NCBI GenBank assembly: GCA_947458745.1
Contig: CANGYQ010000010.1
Location: forward strand, 1 to 64,000
Direction: 5' to 3'
DNA length: 64,000 bases
From: Bryobacteraceae bacterium
GTDB lineage: Bacteria; Acidobacteriota; Terriglobia; Bryobacterales; Bryobacteraceae
Position 1 is the stretch's first letter, and every line of letters begins with the position of its first letter. Positions 17,148-25,307 of this stretch are shown piece after piece. The position numbers were made by a program, and so were the translations under genes. The notes under the pieces were generated by a model. It was not told where the DNA came from, did not search any database, and saw only the letters and a list, made by a program, of their open reading frames with translations.

Positions 17148-20030
17148 TCAGCGACTCACTGGGACCGGTGGACGAAACGTACTAGTGATGCCACCCACAG
17201 TGAGTAGGAATGGCCAGTTCCCTGGTACGAGGTTGGGTACGATGACATTGAACTGGCACAGTCCCGACCCAGCCACGCCCGCATACTCGATTCGAGCGTC
17301 CACACCGCCGATCGACGCGCTGGACGGTAGGGTCAGCGGGCCGGCTGTGCTGACGATCTGCCCGGCTGGCGTGAATGGAATGCCAGGACCACACCCCGTG
17401 CCGTAGATCGAGATCACGTCACCCGGTCTAGCCGGTCGACTGGCAGCACCGGTTCCGAAGGCTCCGGCTGGTGCTACGTAGGCACCATCGACATGAACCG
17501 CAGCGGCGAAAACGGTACCAGCGGCGGTGAAAGAAAATGGTGATGGTGAGAGAGCTATCTTTCTTGCTATGAACTGGTTGCTGGCTCCAGCGCGTGTTGT
17601 CACTTGAACTGCTACGGACCCGGTCTGGGCATCATCTGGCGCGAGCACGTTCAGCTGCGTGGGGCTCACATAGTAGACCAGAGCCGGTCGCCCGTTGATC
17701 CGCACGCTCACGCCATCCAGTGATGTGGGTAGTTGGTTCCCGACGAAGTCTGAGGCCACCCAGATCCGGGTTGTGGGGGCCAAGTCCCGCCCGCGAATCG
17801 TCACCCAGGTCGCGGCGGCAATCTCGGGAGCAAAAGAGGCTCCGTGGACCACTTCGGTAATCGCTGGGGCTGTCAGCGGCGCAGAAATAACGATACTGAA
17901 GGGGGCAGAGAAGACGGGCGCAGCCAGAAAGCCCGTATCCGAAAGTCCAAAGCGAAGGCTCACGCTACCGGCACTGGTGGCGACGAACGAGAACGTGGTC
18001 GTCAGTGAACCCTGCGGCGCAATGGGACCAATCGTGTTCCGAACCACCTCTCGCATCCCATCTGATAAATGCGCGCTTCCACCAACGGACGCCAAGTCAC
18101 CGGTATTGGTGATCGTGCAGGAGAACGTCACCAGCCCCAAGTTCACGGTAGCCGGCGGGTTGCAGCCACCGGAGAATGTTGGGCCCCTGATTGGAACCAC
18201 TGCGGGTTCGGAGACCGCCAGTGCAAATGGCTCACCCGAACCTGCTAGTCGGCTGAGGCCGTCGTTGGCCGCTTGAAGGCGGACGACTACATCCACGGGC
18301 GAGGCGGTCGAGTTGCGGTACCCGATCTGTTCCACGTTATTCAGGAACCCGTCCGACCGGGCGAGCAGCGCACCCGAGCTACGTCCAAATATGTAGAGAT
18401 CGACATCGCGGAGAGACATGGCGGTTGCCTCGGCATTCAAGTAGCGATTCCAGACCGCTGTCGCAAAGAATGACTTTCCGGCCGGTATCGTTACTCGCCA
18501 AAGTTGAGAGGCACCGGCGATGGGCGCCAGTTCCGCCGAAGTGATCCACTGCCGCTGTTCAAAGGCCCTTTGTAGATTCATATAGCCCCAGCCGCGGCTC
18601 GAGTCCCAGCTCTGCGTGTCGGTGGTGTTCAGCAGCAGAGCCTTGATCTGCAATCGGTCCCTCACCCCGGCTTGCCGGAGAAGCGCCGCTGCGCCCGCCA
18701 CGTGCGGGGCGGCCATGCTCGTTCCTGTCTTGATCGTGAACAGGCCCGTGCCTGCCAGGGCAGAGATGATGTTGGTCCCCGGGGCCGCGATGTCCGGCTT
18801 GGCCCGGCCCCCGGCGGTAGGCCCGCGGCTGCTGGACGGCGCGACGACGGCCAGTTCGCGGTTCAGTGATTGGCGTGTATCGATGTTCGCCACGCTGATG
18901 ATGTTGTAGGCTTGGGCCGGAGAGCCAAGGGTTCGTGCACCGGGGCCCCAGTTTCCCGCAGAGTTCACCCAAACCAGATCGAATACGTCGATGAGGGCAT
19001 CGATCTGTCGCGCGCCCAAGTCGTCTTCCGGTGCCGCCGCGATGAAGTTGCTGCTGTTATTGATGATGCGCGCTGGAGAGTTCAATAATGCGTCCACCAG
19101 TGCGGACAAGCGAGCGTCAACCCACACGGAGCCGTCGTTGCAGCCAATCTTGCCGTTGTAGATCGAACTAACGCCATAGGCGACTCCACGACCGAAAGGG
19201 GCGAGAGCGTTGGAGAAACCAGCGATCGTTCCCGCGACATGAGTGCCATGGCCATTCAGGTCGCTGCTGGTGGCCCGATCCGCCGGACTGCACGCGGGGT
19301 TGTTGGCCACGAAGTTGCGGCCCTGAACCCGACCGATCAATGCCGGGTGCGAAGCATCTACGCCACTATCCAAGACGGCCACTGTTTCGCCGCTGCCGGT
19401 GAACCCGGCGGTCCAAAACGCAGAGGCGCCCGTCCAAATGGCGTTGAGATCCATCTGGATCTGCTCGCGCTCCACCAGCCCTATTTGAGCGACCAGATCA
19501 TCCGATTCCAGTGTCGCCAGGAGCCGGGATGGGATCTCGGCGCGCACCATGTTGATGAGCCGGAACTTGAAGAGGTTGGTCGCGCCTGCGGCTGTCAGCC
19601 GGTCCATCAAGGCCTGCTGGAGGTGGCCAACTTGGCGCTCCATGGCGAAGGCTGTCTCTCGACGTGTCTCCATCGTGAGTTCATCCAAGGTCTTCTGCGC
19701 CATTAGCTGCGGTTGGCGTTCACCGCTGGCTATCGAAGCTGTCAGGGCCGCTTCTGCCGTCTCCAACTGGATTCGCCGCTCTGACTGCGCCCGCAGGTAG
19801 AGTTCCTTCTGCGGTTGCTCCTTCAATAAGATCAGCACCGGCACCCGATCGCGATCGAGTGCGGCTTGCCGCAGACGGTCATCGATCTTCGGAACTGGAG
19901 TCGAGCCCGAAGGAACGTTCCGCGAATCCTTCACCACTGGCTGCGTCTGCATCGGCGCATCCGGGAGTTGACGAGGGGGAATCGAAGTTAGAACTTGAGC
20001 CACCATTGCCCCGACTAAAAGAATCGACAT
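17148..20030 (-). CDS. Secreted subtilisin-like (S8) protease with Solibacter-type C-terminal domain
   Basis: 960 aa with an N-terminal hydrophobic signal segment (MSILLVGAMVAQVLTS). A long helical, charged pro-region (about 50-195) precedes the S8 catalytic domain: Asp221 in AVLDSGVDASHP, His261 in NGHGTHVAGT, Asn360 as oxyanion residue in NSAGN, and Ser438 in GTSMAAPHVAGA, so the triad is complete. A P/CARDB-like beta region follows (about 500-720). The final 220 residues (beginning near VVHGASFAPEIAAATWVTI and containing YVSPTQLNVLAPDD and SIYGTGCGPG) resemble the TIGR03437 domain known from Solibacter, which supports the taxonomic call. Exported endoprotease, probably self-activated by pro-region cleavage. 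Confidence 0.93.
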   Translation of the reverse strand: MSILLVGAMVAQVLTSIPPRQLPDAPMQTQPVVKDSRNVPSGSTPVPKIDDRLRQAALDRDRVPVLILLKEQPQKELYLRAQSERRIQLETAEAALTASIASGERQPQLMAQKTLDELTMETRRETAFAMERQVGHLQQALMDRLTAAGATNLFKFRLINMVRAEIPSRLLATLESDDLVAQIGLVEREQIQMDLNAIWTGASAFWTAGFTGSGETVAVLDSGVDASHPALIGRVQGRNFVANNPACSPADRATSSDLNGHGTHVAGTIAGFSNALAPFGRGVAYGVSSIYNGKIGCNDGSVWVDARLSALVDALLNSPARIINNSSNFIAAAPEDDLGARQIDALIDVFDLVWVNSAGNWGPGARTLGSPAQAYNIISVANIDTRQSLNRELAVVAPSSSRGPTAGGRAKPDIAAPGTNIISALAGTGLFTIKTGTSMAAPHVAGAAALLRQAGVRDRLQIKALLLNTTDTQSWDSSRGWGYMNLQRAFEQRQWITSAELAPIAGASQLWRVTIPAGKSFFATAVWNRYLNAEATAMSLRDVDLYIFGRSSGALLARSDGFLNNVEQIGYRNSTASPVDVVVRLQAANDGLSRLAGSGEPFALAVSEPAVVPIRGPTFSGGCNPPATVNLGLVTFSCTITNTGDLASVGGSAHLSDGMREVVRNTIGPIAPQGSLTTTFSFVATSAGSVSLRFGLSDTGFLAAPVFSAPFSIVISAPLTAPAITEVVHGASFAPEIAAATWVTIRGRDLAPTTRIWVASDFVGNQLPTSLDGVSVRINGRPALVYYVSPTQLNVLAPDDAQTGSVAVQVTTRAGASNQFIARKIALSPSPFSFTAAGTVFAAAVHVDGAYVAPAGAFGTGAASRPARPGDVISIYGTGCGPGIPFTPAGQIVSTAGPLTLPSSASIGGVDARIEYAGVAGSGLCQFNVIVPNLVPGNWPFLLTVGGITSTFRPPVPVSR

Positions 20031-20174
20031 CGCCTAATACTACACCGTTCCATACAGTCAGCAAGAGTCGATTACAGACCCTCACGCGGATGATCTATCT
20101 GGGCGAGTCCATTTGTACTCGGGCGCTGATTCTTTGCGCAGGTTTACCAAAGCAAGAACAACACAACTAACTAT

Positions 20175-21989
20175 CTACGACCGATCCTCCCGGACCGCCA
20201 GGACGGGCACCTTCAACTGGTGCCGTACGGCGTTGATGGTGGAACCGAAGATGATGTCTTTGATGCCTTGGTGACCGTGGCTGCCCATCACCACCAAGTC
20301 CGGCTGATGCTGGCGGGCGAAGCGGATGATTTCGGCGCGAGGGTCTGTGGAGTAGGCCGTGAAGCTTTCGACATCGATTTCCTGGCGGCGCAGCGAATCT
20401 TCGATGTGGCGGAGATACTCCGCGCCTTCGGTCTCCTCGGCGGTCCGGGCCTGGTCGCCGTAGACTTGGCTCACTACACCCTCTTCGACGTGCAGCAGGA
20501 GGAGTTTGGCGCGGTACAGCTTGGCCATGGCGGCGGCGTGCGTCAGGGCGGCGCGGTCCAGGCTGGAATGGTCCAGTGGCACCAGGATCCGCTGGTACTG
20601 CGGCGCGGCAAATGGAACCGTCACCGGCGCTTCCGGTAGCACCGGTGCCACGGCTTTGCGCCGGTGGGCGAAGGCGACGTAACCCAACAACCCCAGCAAC
20701 GGCAAGCCGAGCGGAATGGCCCATTCAGCCGGCACCATTTGCGCTACCAGCCATAAATTGAGCGACACGATCATCAGCGCGGCTGCCCAGGCTCCGATCC
20801 GTAGGACGATGTGGTTCTTCATTTCCCGCATCCGTTCGCCATCGCTGGTGAAGTGGATCAGTGGAATGACGGCGAAAGGCAGTTGGAGGCTGAGGATCAC
20901 CTGGCTGAGCAGCAGCAGCCGATAGCTGGCGGCTTCGCCCAGCAAAAAGATGACGAGCACCGCCGGGATCACCGCCGCCAACCGCGTAAGCAGGCTGCGG
21001 AGCCAGGGACGCATCCGGAGCTGCAAGAAGCCTTCCATGACGATTTGCCCCGCCAGCGTGCCCGTCACGGTGGACGATTGGCCGCTGGCAATCAGCGCGA
21101 TCGCAAACACGCCGGAAGCCAGGCCCGCGCCCATCAGCGGGGCCAGCAGCTCATGCGCCTGCTCAATCCGCGTGACCACGATGTGATTCTTGAAAAAGAC
21201 GGTCGCCGCCAGCACCAGCAGTCCGGCGTTGACGAGGAAGGCGCCGTTCAAGGCCAGCACGGAATCCAGCAGGTTGTACCAGGCGGCCCGGTTGCGCGAT
21301 CCGCGCGTATCGTCAATGGCCCTGGTCTGCACCAGCGACGAGTGCAGGTAAAGGTTGTGCGGCATCACCGTCGCGCCTAGCAAGCTGGCGGCGGCCAGTA
21401 GCATTTCCGGTGTCAGAGAGGGCCTCATTCCCAAGGCCACTTCCGCCCAATCGGGCCGGGCCAGAACCAGTTCAGTGGCCACACAGGCCCCCACCACCGC
21501 CACCAACCCCAGCACCAGCCGTTCCAGCATCCGGATGCCGGATCGAGACAGGGTCAGGATGCCCAGGGTGGACGCCGTGGTTAGCAGTACGCCCGCCAGC
21601 AAGGGCAGCCCGAACAGTAGCTTCAGTCCTATGGCCGTACCCAGCACCTCCGCCAGATCGCAGGCGGCAATGGCGATTTCGCAAAGCGCCCAAAGCGCCA
21701 ACACTACGGGCCGAGGATACTGTTCCCGGCAGCACTGCGCCAAGTCCCGCCCGCTAGCGATGCCCAGCCGCGCTGACAATGTCTGTAGCAACAGGGCGAT
21801 CAGGTTGCAGACCACCAACACCCACAGCAACTGGTAGCCAAACCGCGAGCCGCCTTCCAGATCGGCCGCCCAGTTGCCCGGGTCCATGTAGCCGACGCTG
21901 ACCAGGTAGGCCGGCCCGGAGAAGGCGAGAAATCGCCGCCAGCCGCGGAGGGTCTCGACATGAATCGAGCCTGGGAGTGTGGAATCCAT
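20175..21989 (-). CDS. mntH: Nramp divalent-metal (Mn2+/Fe2+) transporter fused to a UspA domain
   Basis: 604 aa. Residues about 20-455 form an Nramp transporter with 11 or so membrane helices, including the helix-1 metal motif DPGN (residues 36-39) and the helix-6 motif MPHN (209-212), both diagnostic for H+-coupled Mn2+/Fe2+ import. From residue 464 a complete universal stress protein domain follows (QYQRILVPLDHSSLDRA ... VVMGSHGHQGI), with the ATP-binding pattern G-x2-G-x9-G-S at Gly569, Gly572, Gly582, Ser583. Free-standing MntH proteins end near 410-440 aa, so the Usp part is an extra cytoplasmic regulatory module. A palindrome directly upstream of the start suggests metal-dependent repression. 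Divergent from the Rrf2-cysK pair. Confidence 0.93.
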   Translation of the reverse strand: MDSTLPGSIHVETLRGWRRFLAFSGPAYLVSVGYMDPGNWAADLEGGSRFGYQLLWVLVVCNLIALLLQTLSARLGIASGRDLAQCCREQYPRPVVLALWALCEIAIAACDLAEVLGTAIGLKLLFGLPLLAGVLLTTASTLGILTLSRSGIRMLERLVLGLVAVVGACVATELVLARPDWAEVALGMRPSLTPEMLLAAASLLGATVMPHNLYLHSSLVQTRAIDDTRGSRNRAAWYNLLDSVLALNGAFLVNAGLLVLAATVFFKNHIVVTRIEQAHELLAPLMGAGLASGVFAIALIASGQSSTVTGTLAGQIVMEGFLQLRMRPWLRSLLTRLAAVIPAVLVIFLLGEAASYRLLLLSQVILSLQLPFAVIPLIHFTSDGERMREMKNHIVLRIGAWAAALMIVSLNLWLVAQMVPAEWAIPLGLPLLGLLGYVAFAHRRKAVAPVLPEAPVTVPFAAPQYQRILVPLDHSSLDRAALTHAAAMAKLYRAKLLLLHVEEGVVSQVYGDQARTAEETEGAEYLRHIEDSLRRQEIDVESFTAYSTDPRAEIIRFARQHQPDLVVMGSHGHQGIKDIIFGSTINAVRHQLKVPVLAVREDRS

Positions 21990-22003
21990 CGGTTACGATT
22001 GAA

Positions 22004-22021
22004 AGTTAACTATAGTTTACT
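22004..22021. promoter_or_regulatory. Near-perfect palindrome, candidate operator of the Nramp-Usp gene
   Basis: AGTTAACTATAGTTTACT is an 18-base palindrome with one mismatched pair (8 of 9 pairs match), centred between 22012 and 22013. It ends 15 bases from the transporter ATG on the minus strand. AT-rich dyads of this size are typical operators of DtxR/MntR- or Fur-type metalloregulators, which commonly repress Mn/Fe importers. Which family binds here is inference. Confidence 0.5.
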
Positions 22022-22102
22022 CCAGGCGGATGCGCAAGGATTTCCCTCGCTTGATTGACCTTCGGGGGCCAATTCCAGTAATCTCACAGTGGTTCGACGT
22101 GA

Positions 22103-22516
22103 ATGAATATTTCACTTAAGGGAGAGTACGCGCTGGCCGCTTTGTTCGACTTGGCGGCCCACACTGGCCTGGGTCCGGTGAAAATTGCGGACATCTCCAA
22201 ACGGCAGAAGATTCCACAGAAGTTCCTGGAGTTGATTCTGGCCGGGCTGAAGCAGGGCGGTTTTGTCGAATCCAAACGCGGGGCTGAAGGCGGCTATCTG
22301 CTGGCGCGTCCGGCCTCCACCATCTCCGCCGGTGACGTGTTGCGCTTTATTGGTGGCAACCGGCCCGGGCGCAAACGCAAGGAGACTCCGTTTACTGATT
22401 TGTGGGACCGGGTGGATGCGGCTGTTTCTCAAGTGATTGACCGGACGACGGTCGACGATCTGGTGCGCGCGTGGCAGGAGCGGCAGAACCGCTACGTGCC
22501 GAATTGGGACATCTAG
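22103..22516 (+). CDS. Rrf2-family transcriptional regulator without cysteines (CymR-like)
   Basis: 137 aa, ATG start. The N-terminus [18 protein letters not shown] and the following [23 protein letters not shown] and [14 protein letters not shown] blocks are the Rrf2 winged-helix signature. Fe-S members (IscR, NsrR, RsrR) carry three Cys ligands near residues 90-110; this protein has no Cys at all, so it cannot hold a Cys-ligated cluster. Cysteine-free members include CymR, the cysteine-metabolism repressor that binds CysK. The next gene is cysK, starting on the stop codon of this one (TAGTG), which supports a CymR-type role. Regulator identity is by family plus context. Confidence 0.9.
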   Translation: MNISLKGEYALAALFDLAAHTGLGPVKIADISKRQKIPQKFLELILAGLKQGGFVESKRGAEGGYLLARPASTISAGDVLRFIGGNRPGRKRKETPFTDLWDRVDAAVSQVIDRTTVDDLVRAWQERQNRYVPNWDI

Positions 22517-23478
22517 TGGCTTACTACAACGACAACTCGCTTTCCATTGGCCGGACGCCGCTGGTCCGGTTGAACCGTGTCACGGGCGGGGCACCGGCCA
22601 CCGTACTGGCCAAAATCGAAGGCCGCAATCCCGCCTATTCGGTAAAGTGCCGTATTGGCGCCAACATGATCTGGGACGCGGAAAAGCGCGGTCTGTTGAA
22701 GCCGGGTGTCGAACTGATTGAGCCCACCAGTGGCAACACGGGCATTGCGCTGGCCTTTGTCGCGGCTGCTCGCGGTTACCCCATCACGCTGACCATGCCG
22801 GAAACGATGTCGATTGAGCGGCGCAAGGTGCTGAAGGTGCTGGGTGCCAAGCTAGTGTTGACGCCCGGAGCCGGTGGCATGCGCACGGCAATCCACGAAG
22901 CCGAGAATATGGCGGCGGCGGATCCCGCTCGTTACCTCCTGCTGCAGCAGTTCAAGAACCCGGCTAACCCGGCCGTGCATGTGGAGACGACGGGTCCCGA
23001 GATTTGGGATGACACCGGTGGGGCCGTGGACGTGCTGGTGTCGGGAGTGGGCACTGGCGGCACGATCTCCGGAATCTCCCGTTACTTCAAGCAGGTGCGG
23101 AATCAGCCCCTGTTGTCGGTGGCGGTGGAGCCGGCCAACTCACCGGTGATCAGCCAGACCTTGAAGGGTGAGCCGGTGGTGCCGGGGCCGCACAAGATCC
23201 AGGGCATCGGCGCGGGCTTTGTGCCGGACACGCTGGACATCACGATGGTGGACCGGGTGGAGCACGTCACCAACGAAGAGTCCGTGGAGATGGCCCGCCG
23301 GTTGGCGCGGGAAGAGGGTATCCTGTGTGGGATCTCCTGCGGTGCCGCCGCGGCGGCCGCTGTCCGGCTGGCCCACTTGCCGGAGATGGCGGGCAAGACG
23401 ATCGTGGTGGTTCTGCCCGATGCCGGCGAGCGCTACCTGTCGAGCATTCTGTTTGAAGGAATGTTTGAGGAAGCGTAG
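22516..23478 (+). CDS. cysK: Cysteine synthase (O-acetylserine sulfhydrylase)
   Basis: 320 aa from GTG 22516; the frame is open 45 bases further upstream, but this start overlaps the Rrf2 stop by one base and aligns with the family N-terminus ([17 protein letters not shown]). It is a PLP enzyme: Lys44 in NPAYSVKCR binds the cofactor, TSGNTG (71-76) binds substrate carboxylate, and [10 protein letters not shown] binds the PLP phosphate. [15 protein letters not shown] is characteristic of CysK. It makes L-cysteine from O-acetylserine and sulfide in the cytoplasm. Co-expression with the Rrf2 protein suggests autoregulated cysteine synthesis. Confidence 0.95.
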   Translation: MAYYNDNSLSIGRTPLVRLNRVTGGAPATVLAKIEGRNPAYSVKCRIGANMIWDAEKRGLLKPGVELIEPTSGNTGIALAFVAAARGYPITLTMPETMSIERRKVLKVLGAKLVLTPGAGGMRTAIHEAENMAAADPARYLLLQQFKNPANPAVHVETTGPEIWDDTGGAVDVLVSGVGTGGTISGISRYFKQVRNQPLLSVAVEPANSPVISQTLKGEPVVPGPHKIQGIGAGFVPDTLDITMVDRVEHVTNEESVEMARRLAREEGILCGISCGAAAAAAVRLAHLPEMAGKTIVVVLPDAGERYLSSILFEGMFEEA

Positions 23479-23554
23479 ATTGGTGAAGCGTACCGGAGGC
23501 TTGGTGCTTCTAAAGAGAGGCTACCGGAATCTGGAAGCGTTGAAGTTAAGGGGT

Positions 23555-23588
23555 GGCGGGCATCGTGATTGGGGTGTTGATGCCCGCC
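23555..23588 (+). terminator. GC-rich hairpin downstream of cysK
   Basis: GGCGGGCATC (23555-23564) pairs perfectly with GATGCCCGCC (23579-23588), giving a 10-base stem with a 14-base loop, 77 bases after the cysK stop. No T-run follows, so it is a factor-dependent or weak terminator, or an mRNA-stabilising hairpin. Confidence 0.4.
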
Positions 23589-23705
23589 GGTGTAACGGGG
23601 ATTGACTATAGAGGCGCGGCCGGTGACCCCAGGGTTACGGCCCGTTTGTGAAGTTTTGTTGCAGGCAGCTTTGCTGCTAAACTCAGATTCTTTGGGAGGC
23701 TACTA

Positions 23706-23954
23706 GTGACCGTTGAGCAGGTCGAGCAAAAGGTTAAGCAGATTATCGTCGAGCAGCTGGGTGTGGACGAAGGCCAGGTCGACAAGACCGCGTCGTTCGT
23801 GGACGACCTCGGTGCCGACTCCCTCGACATCGTCGAGCTGGTGATGGCGTTTGAAGAAGCGTTTGGCATGGAAGTGCCCGACGAAGACGCCGAGAAGATG
23901 AAGACGGTGGGTGATGCCATCGACTACATCAACAAGAACCAAGGCAAGAAGTAG
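23706..23954 (+). CDS. acpP: Acyl carrier protein
   Basis: 82 aa, GTG start with GGGAGGC ribosome site. It has the acidic four-helix composition of ACP and the phosphopantetheine attachment motif GADSLD with Ser39. It carries acyl intermediates in fatty-acid synthesis as the cytoplasmic substrate of FabF, whose gene follows 25 bases downstream, the standard acpP-fabF arrangement. Length and sequence ([20 protein letters not shown]) are typical. Confidence 0.97.
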   Translation: MTVEQVEQKVKQIIVEQLGVDEGQVDKTASFVDDLGADSLDIVELVMAFEEAFGMEVPDEDAEKMKTVGDAIDYINKNQGKK

Positions 23955-23979
23955 ACTTTAGGCCTCAGGGAGAAAATCC

Positions 23980-25221
23980 GTGCCGCGCAGAGTCGTGGTG
24001 ACCGGCGTTGGACTGATGTCCGGCGTCGGCCACACGGCCGAGGAGACTTGGAAGTCTCTTTTGGCCTCTCAATCTGGAGTGGGTGTCATCACCCAGTTCG
24101 ATCCCACCGCATTTGATTGCAAAATCGCTTGCGAAGTGAAGGATTTCGATCCGCTCCAATGGTTTGAAAAGAAAGAAATCAAGAAGCTCGCCCGTTTCAT
24201 GATGTTTGCCGTTGCGGCAGCGGATGAAGCGGTGAAGTCTTCCGGCTTAGAGATAACGCCGGAGAACTGCGAGCAGGTGGGGGTCTACATTGGCTCCGGC
24301 ATCGGTGGCTTCGAGGTCATTGAGCGGGAGCACGAGAAGTACCTCAAGGGCGGCCCCAGCCGCATCTCGCCGTTCTTTATTCCTGCCACCATCGTCAATC
24401 TGGCTTCGGGCCACGTTTCCATCCGGACCGGTGCCAAGGGCCCCAACTCCGCCACCGCCACCGCCTGCACCACGGGCGCTCATGCGATTGGCGACAGTTT
24501 CCGGTTGATCCAGCACGGCTATGCCGACGCCATGATCTGCGGTGGTGCGGAAGCCGCCATCACGCCCATGAGCGTGGGCGGTTTTGCCGCCATGCGGGCC
24601 TTGTCGACGCGGAACGACGAACCCAAGCTGGCCAGCCGTCCATGGGACAAAGATCGCGACGGTTTCGTGATGGGCGAGGGCGCGGGTGTGCTGATGTTGG
24701 AAGACCTGGAGCATGCGCTGGCCCGAAACGCTCCGATCTATGCCGAAATTGTCGGCTACGGCATGTCGGGCGACGCCTTCCATATTACGGCCCCTTCGGA
24801 AGATGGCGATGGCCCATACCGCGTGATGCGCAATGCATTAAAGGACGCCAAGCTGGCTCCCGAAGCGATTGACTACATCAACGCCCACGGCACGTCGACG
24901 CCTCTGGGCGATGTGATGGAGACGAAAGCGATCAAGTGGGCTTTTGGCGAACACGCCTCCAAGGTAGCCGTGTCCTCCACCAAGTCGATGACCGGCCACC
25001 TGCTGGGTGGCGCGGGCGGTTTGGAAGCCGGCATCACGGTGATGGCCCTGCGGGATCAAACGGCTCCGCCCACCATCAACCATGGTGAGCCCGGTGAAGG
25101 CTGCGACCTGGATTACGTGCCCAATGTCGCCCGCCCCATGAAGATCGAATACGCCTTGTCCAATTCATTTGGCTTTGGCGGTACCAACGGCTCGCTGATC
25201 TTCAAGCGCTGGACCGCGTAG
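23980..25221 (+). CDS. fabF: 3-oxoacyl-ACP synthase II
   Basis: 413 aa, GTG start after a CAGGGA ribosome site. The thiolase-fold active site is complete: Cys163 in TATACTTGAH, His303 in NAHGTSTPLGD, Lys335 in STKSM and His340 in TGHLLGG. Length (412-413) and residue numbering coincide with classical FabF. It condenses malonyl-ACP with acyl-ACP during chain elongation. Forms an operon with acpP and is followed by a hairpin directly at its stop codon. Confidence 0.97.
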   Translation: MPRRVVVTGVGLMSGVGHTAEETWKSLLASQSGVGVITQFDPTAFDCKIACEVKDFDPLQWFEKKEIKKLARFMMFAVAAADEAVKSSGLEITPENCEQVGVYIGSGIGGFEVIEREHEKYLKGGPSRISPFFIPATIVNLASGHVSIRTGAKGPNSATATACTTGAHAIGDSFRLIQHGYADAMICGGAEAAITPMSVGGFAAMRALSTRNDEPKLASRPWDKDRDGFVMGEGAGVLMLEDLEHALARNAPIYAEIVGYGMSGDAFHITAPSEDGDGPYRVMRNALKDAKLAPEAIDYINAHGTSTPLGDVMETKAIKWAFGEHASKVAVSSTKSMTGHLLGGAGGLEAGITVMALRDQTAPPTINHGEPGEGCDLDYVPNVARPMKIEYALSNSFGFGGTNGSLIFKRWTA

Positions 25222-25245
25222 ATCCCCGGAAAGTCTGCCGGGGAT
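25222..25245 (+). terminator. Hairpin immediately after fabF
   Basis: ATCCCCGG (25222-25229) and CCGGGGAT (25238-25245) form a perfect 8-base stem with an 8-base loop, starting at the base after the fabF stop. There is no T-run behind it, so transcription may partly read into the peroxidase gene. Confidence 0.45.
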
Positions 25246-25307
25246 GGACATTCCCGAAAGCCTTTGATTTTCGCTCTTCCCGTGATAGCCCGATCCGTAT
25301 CACAAAT

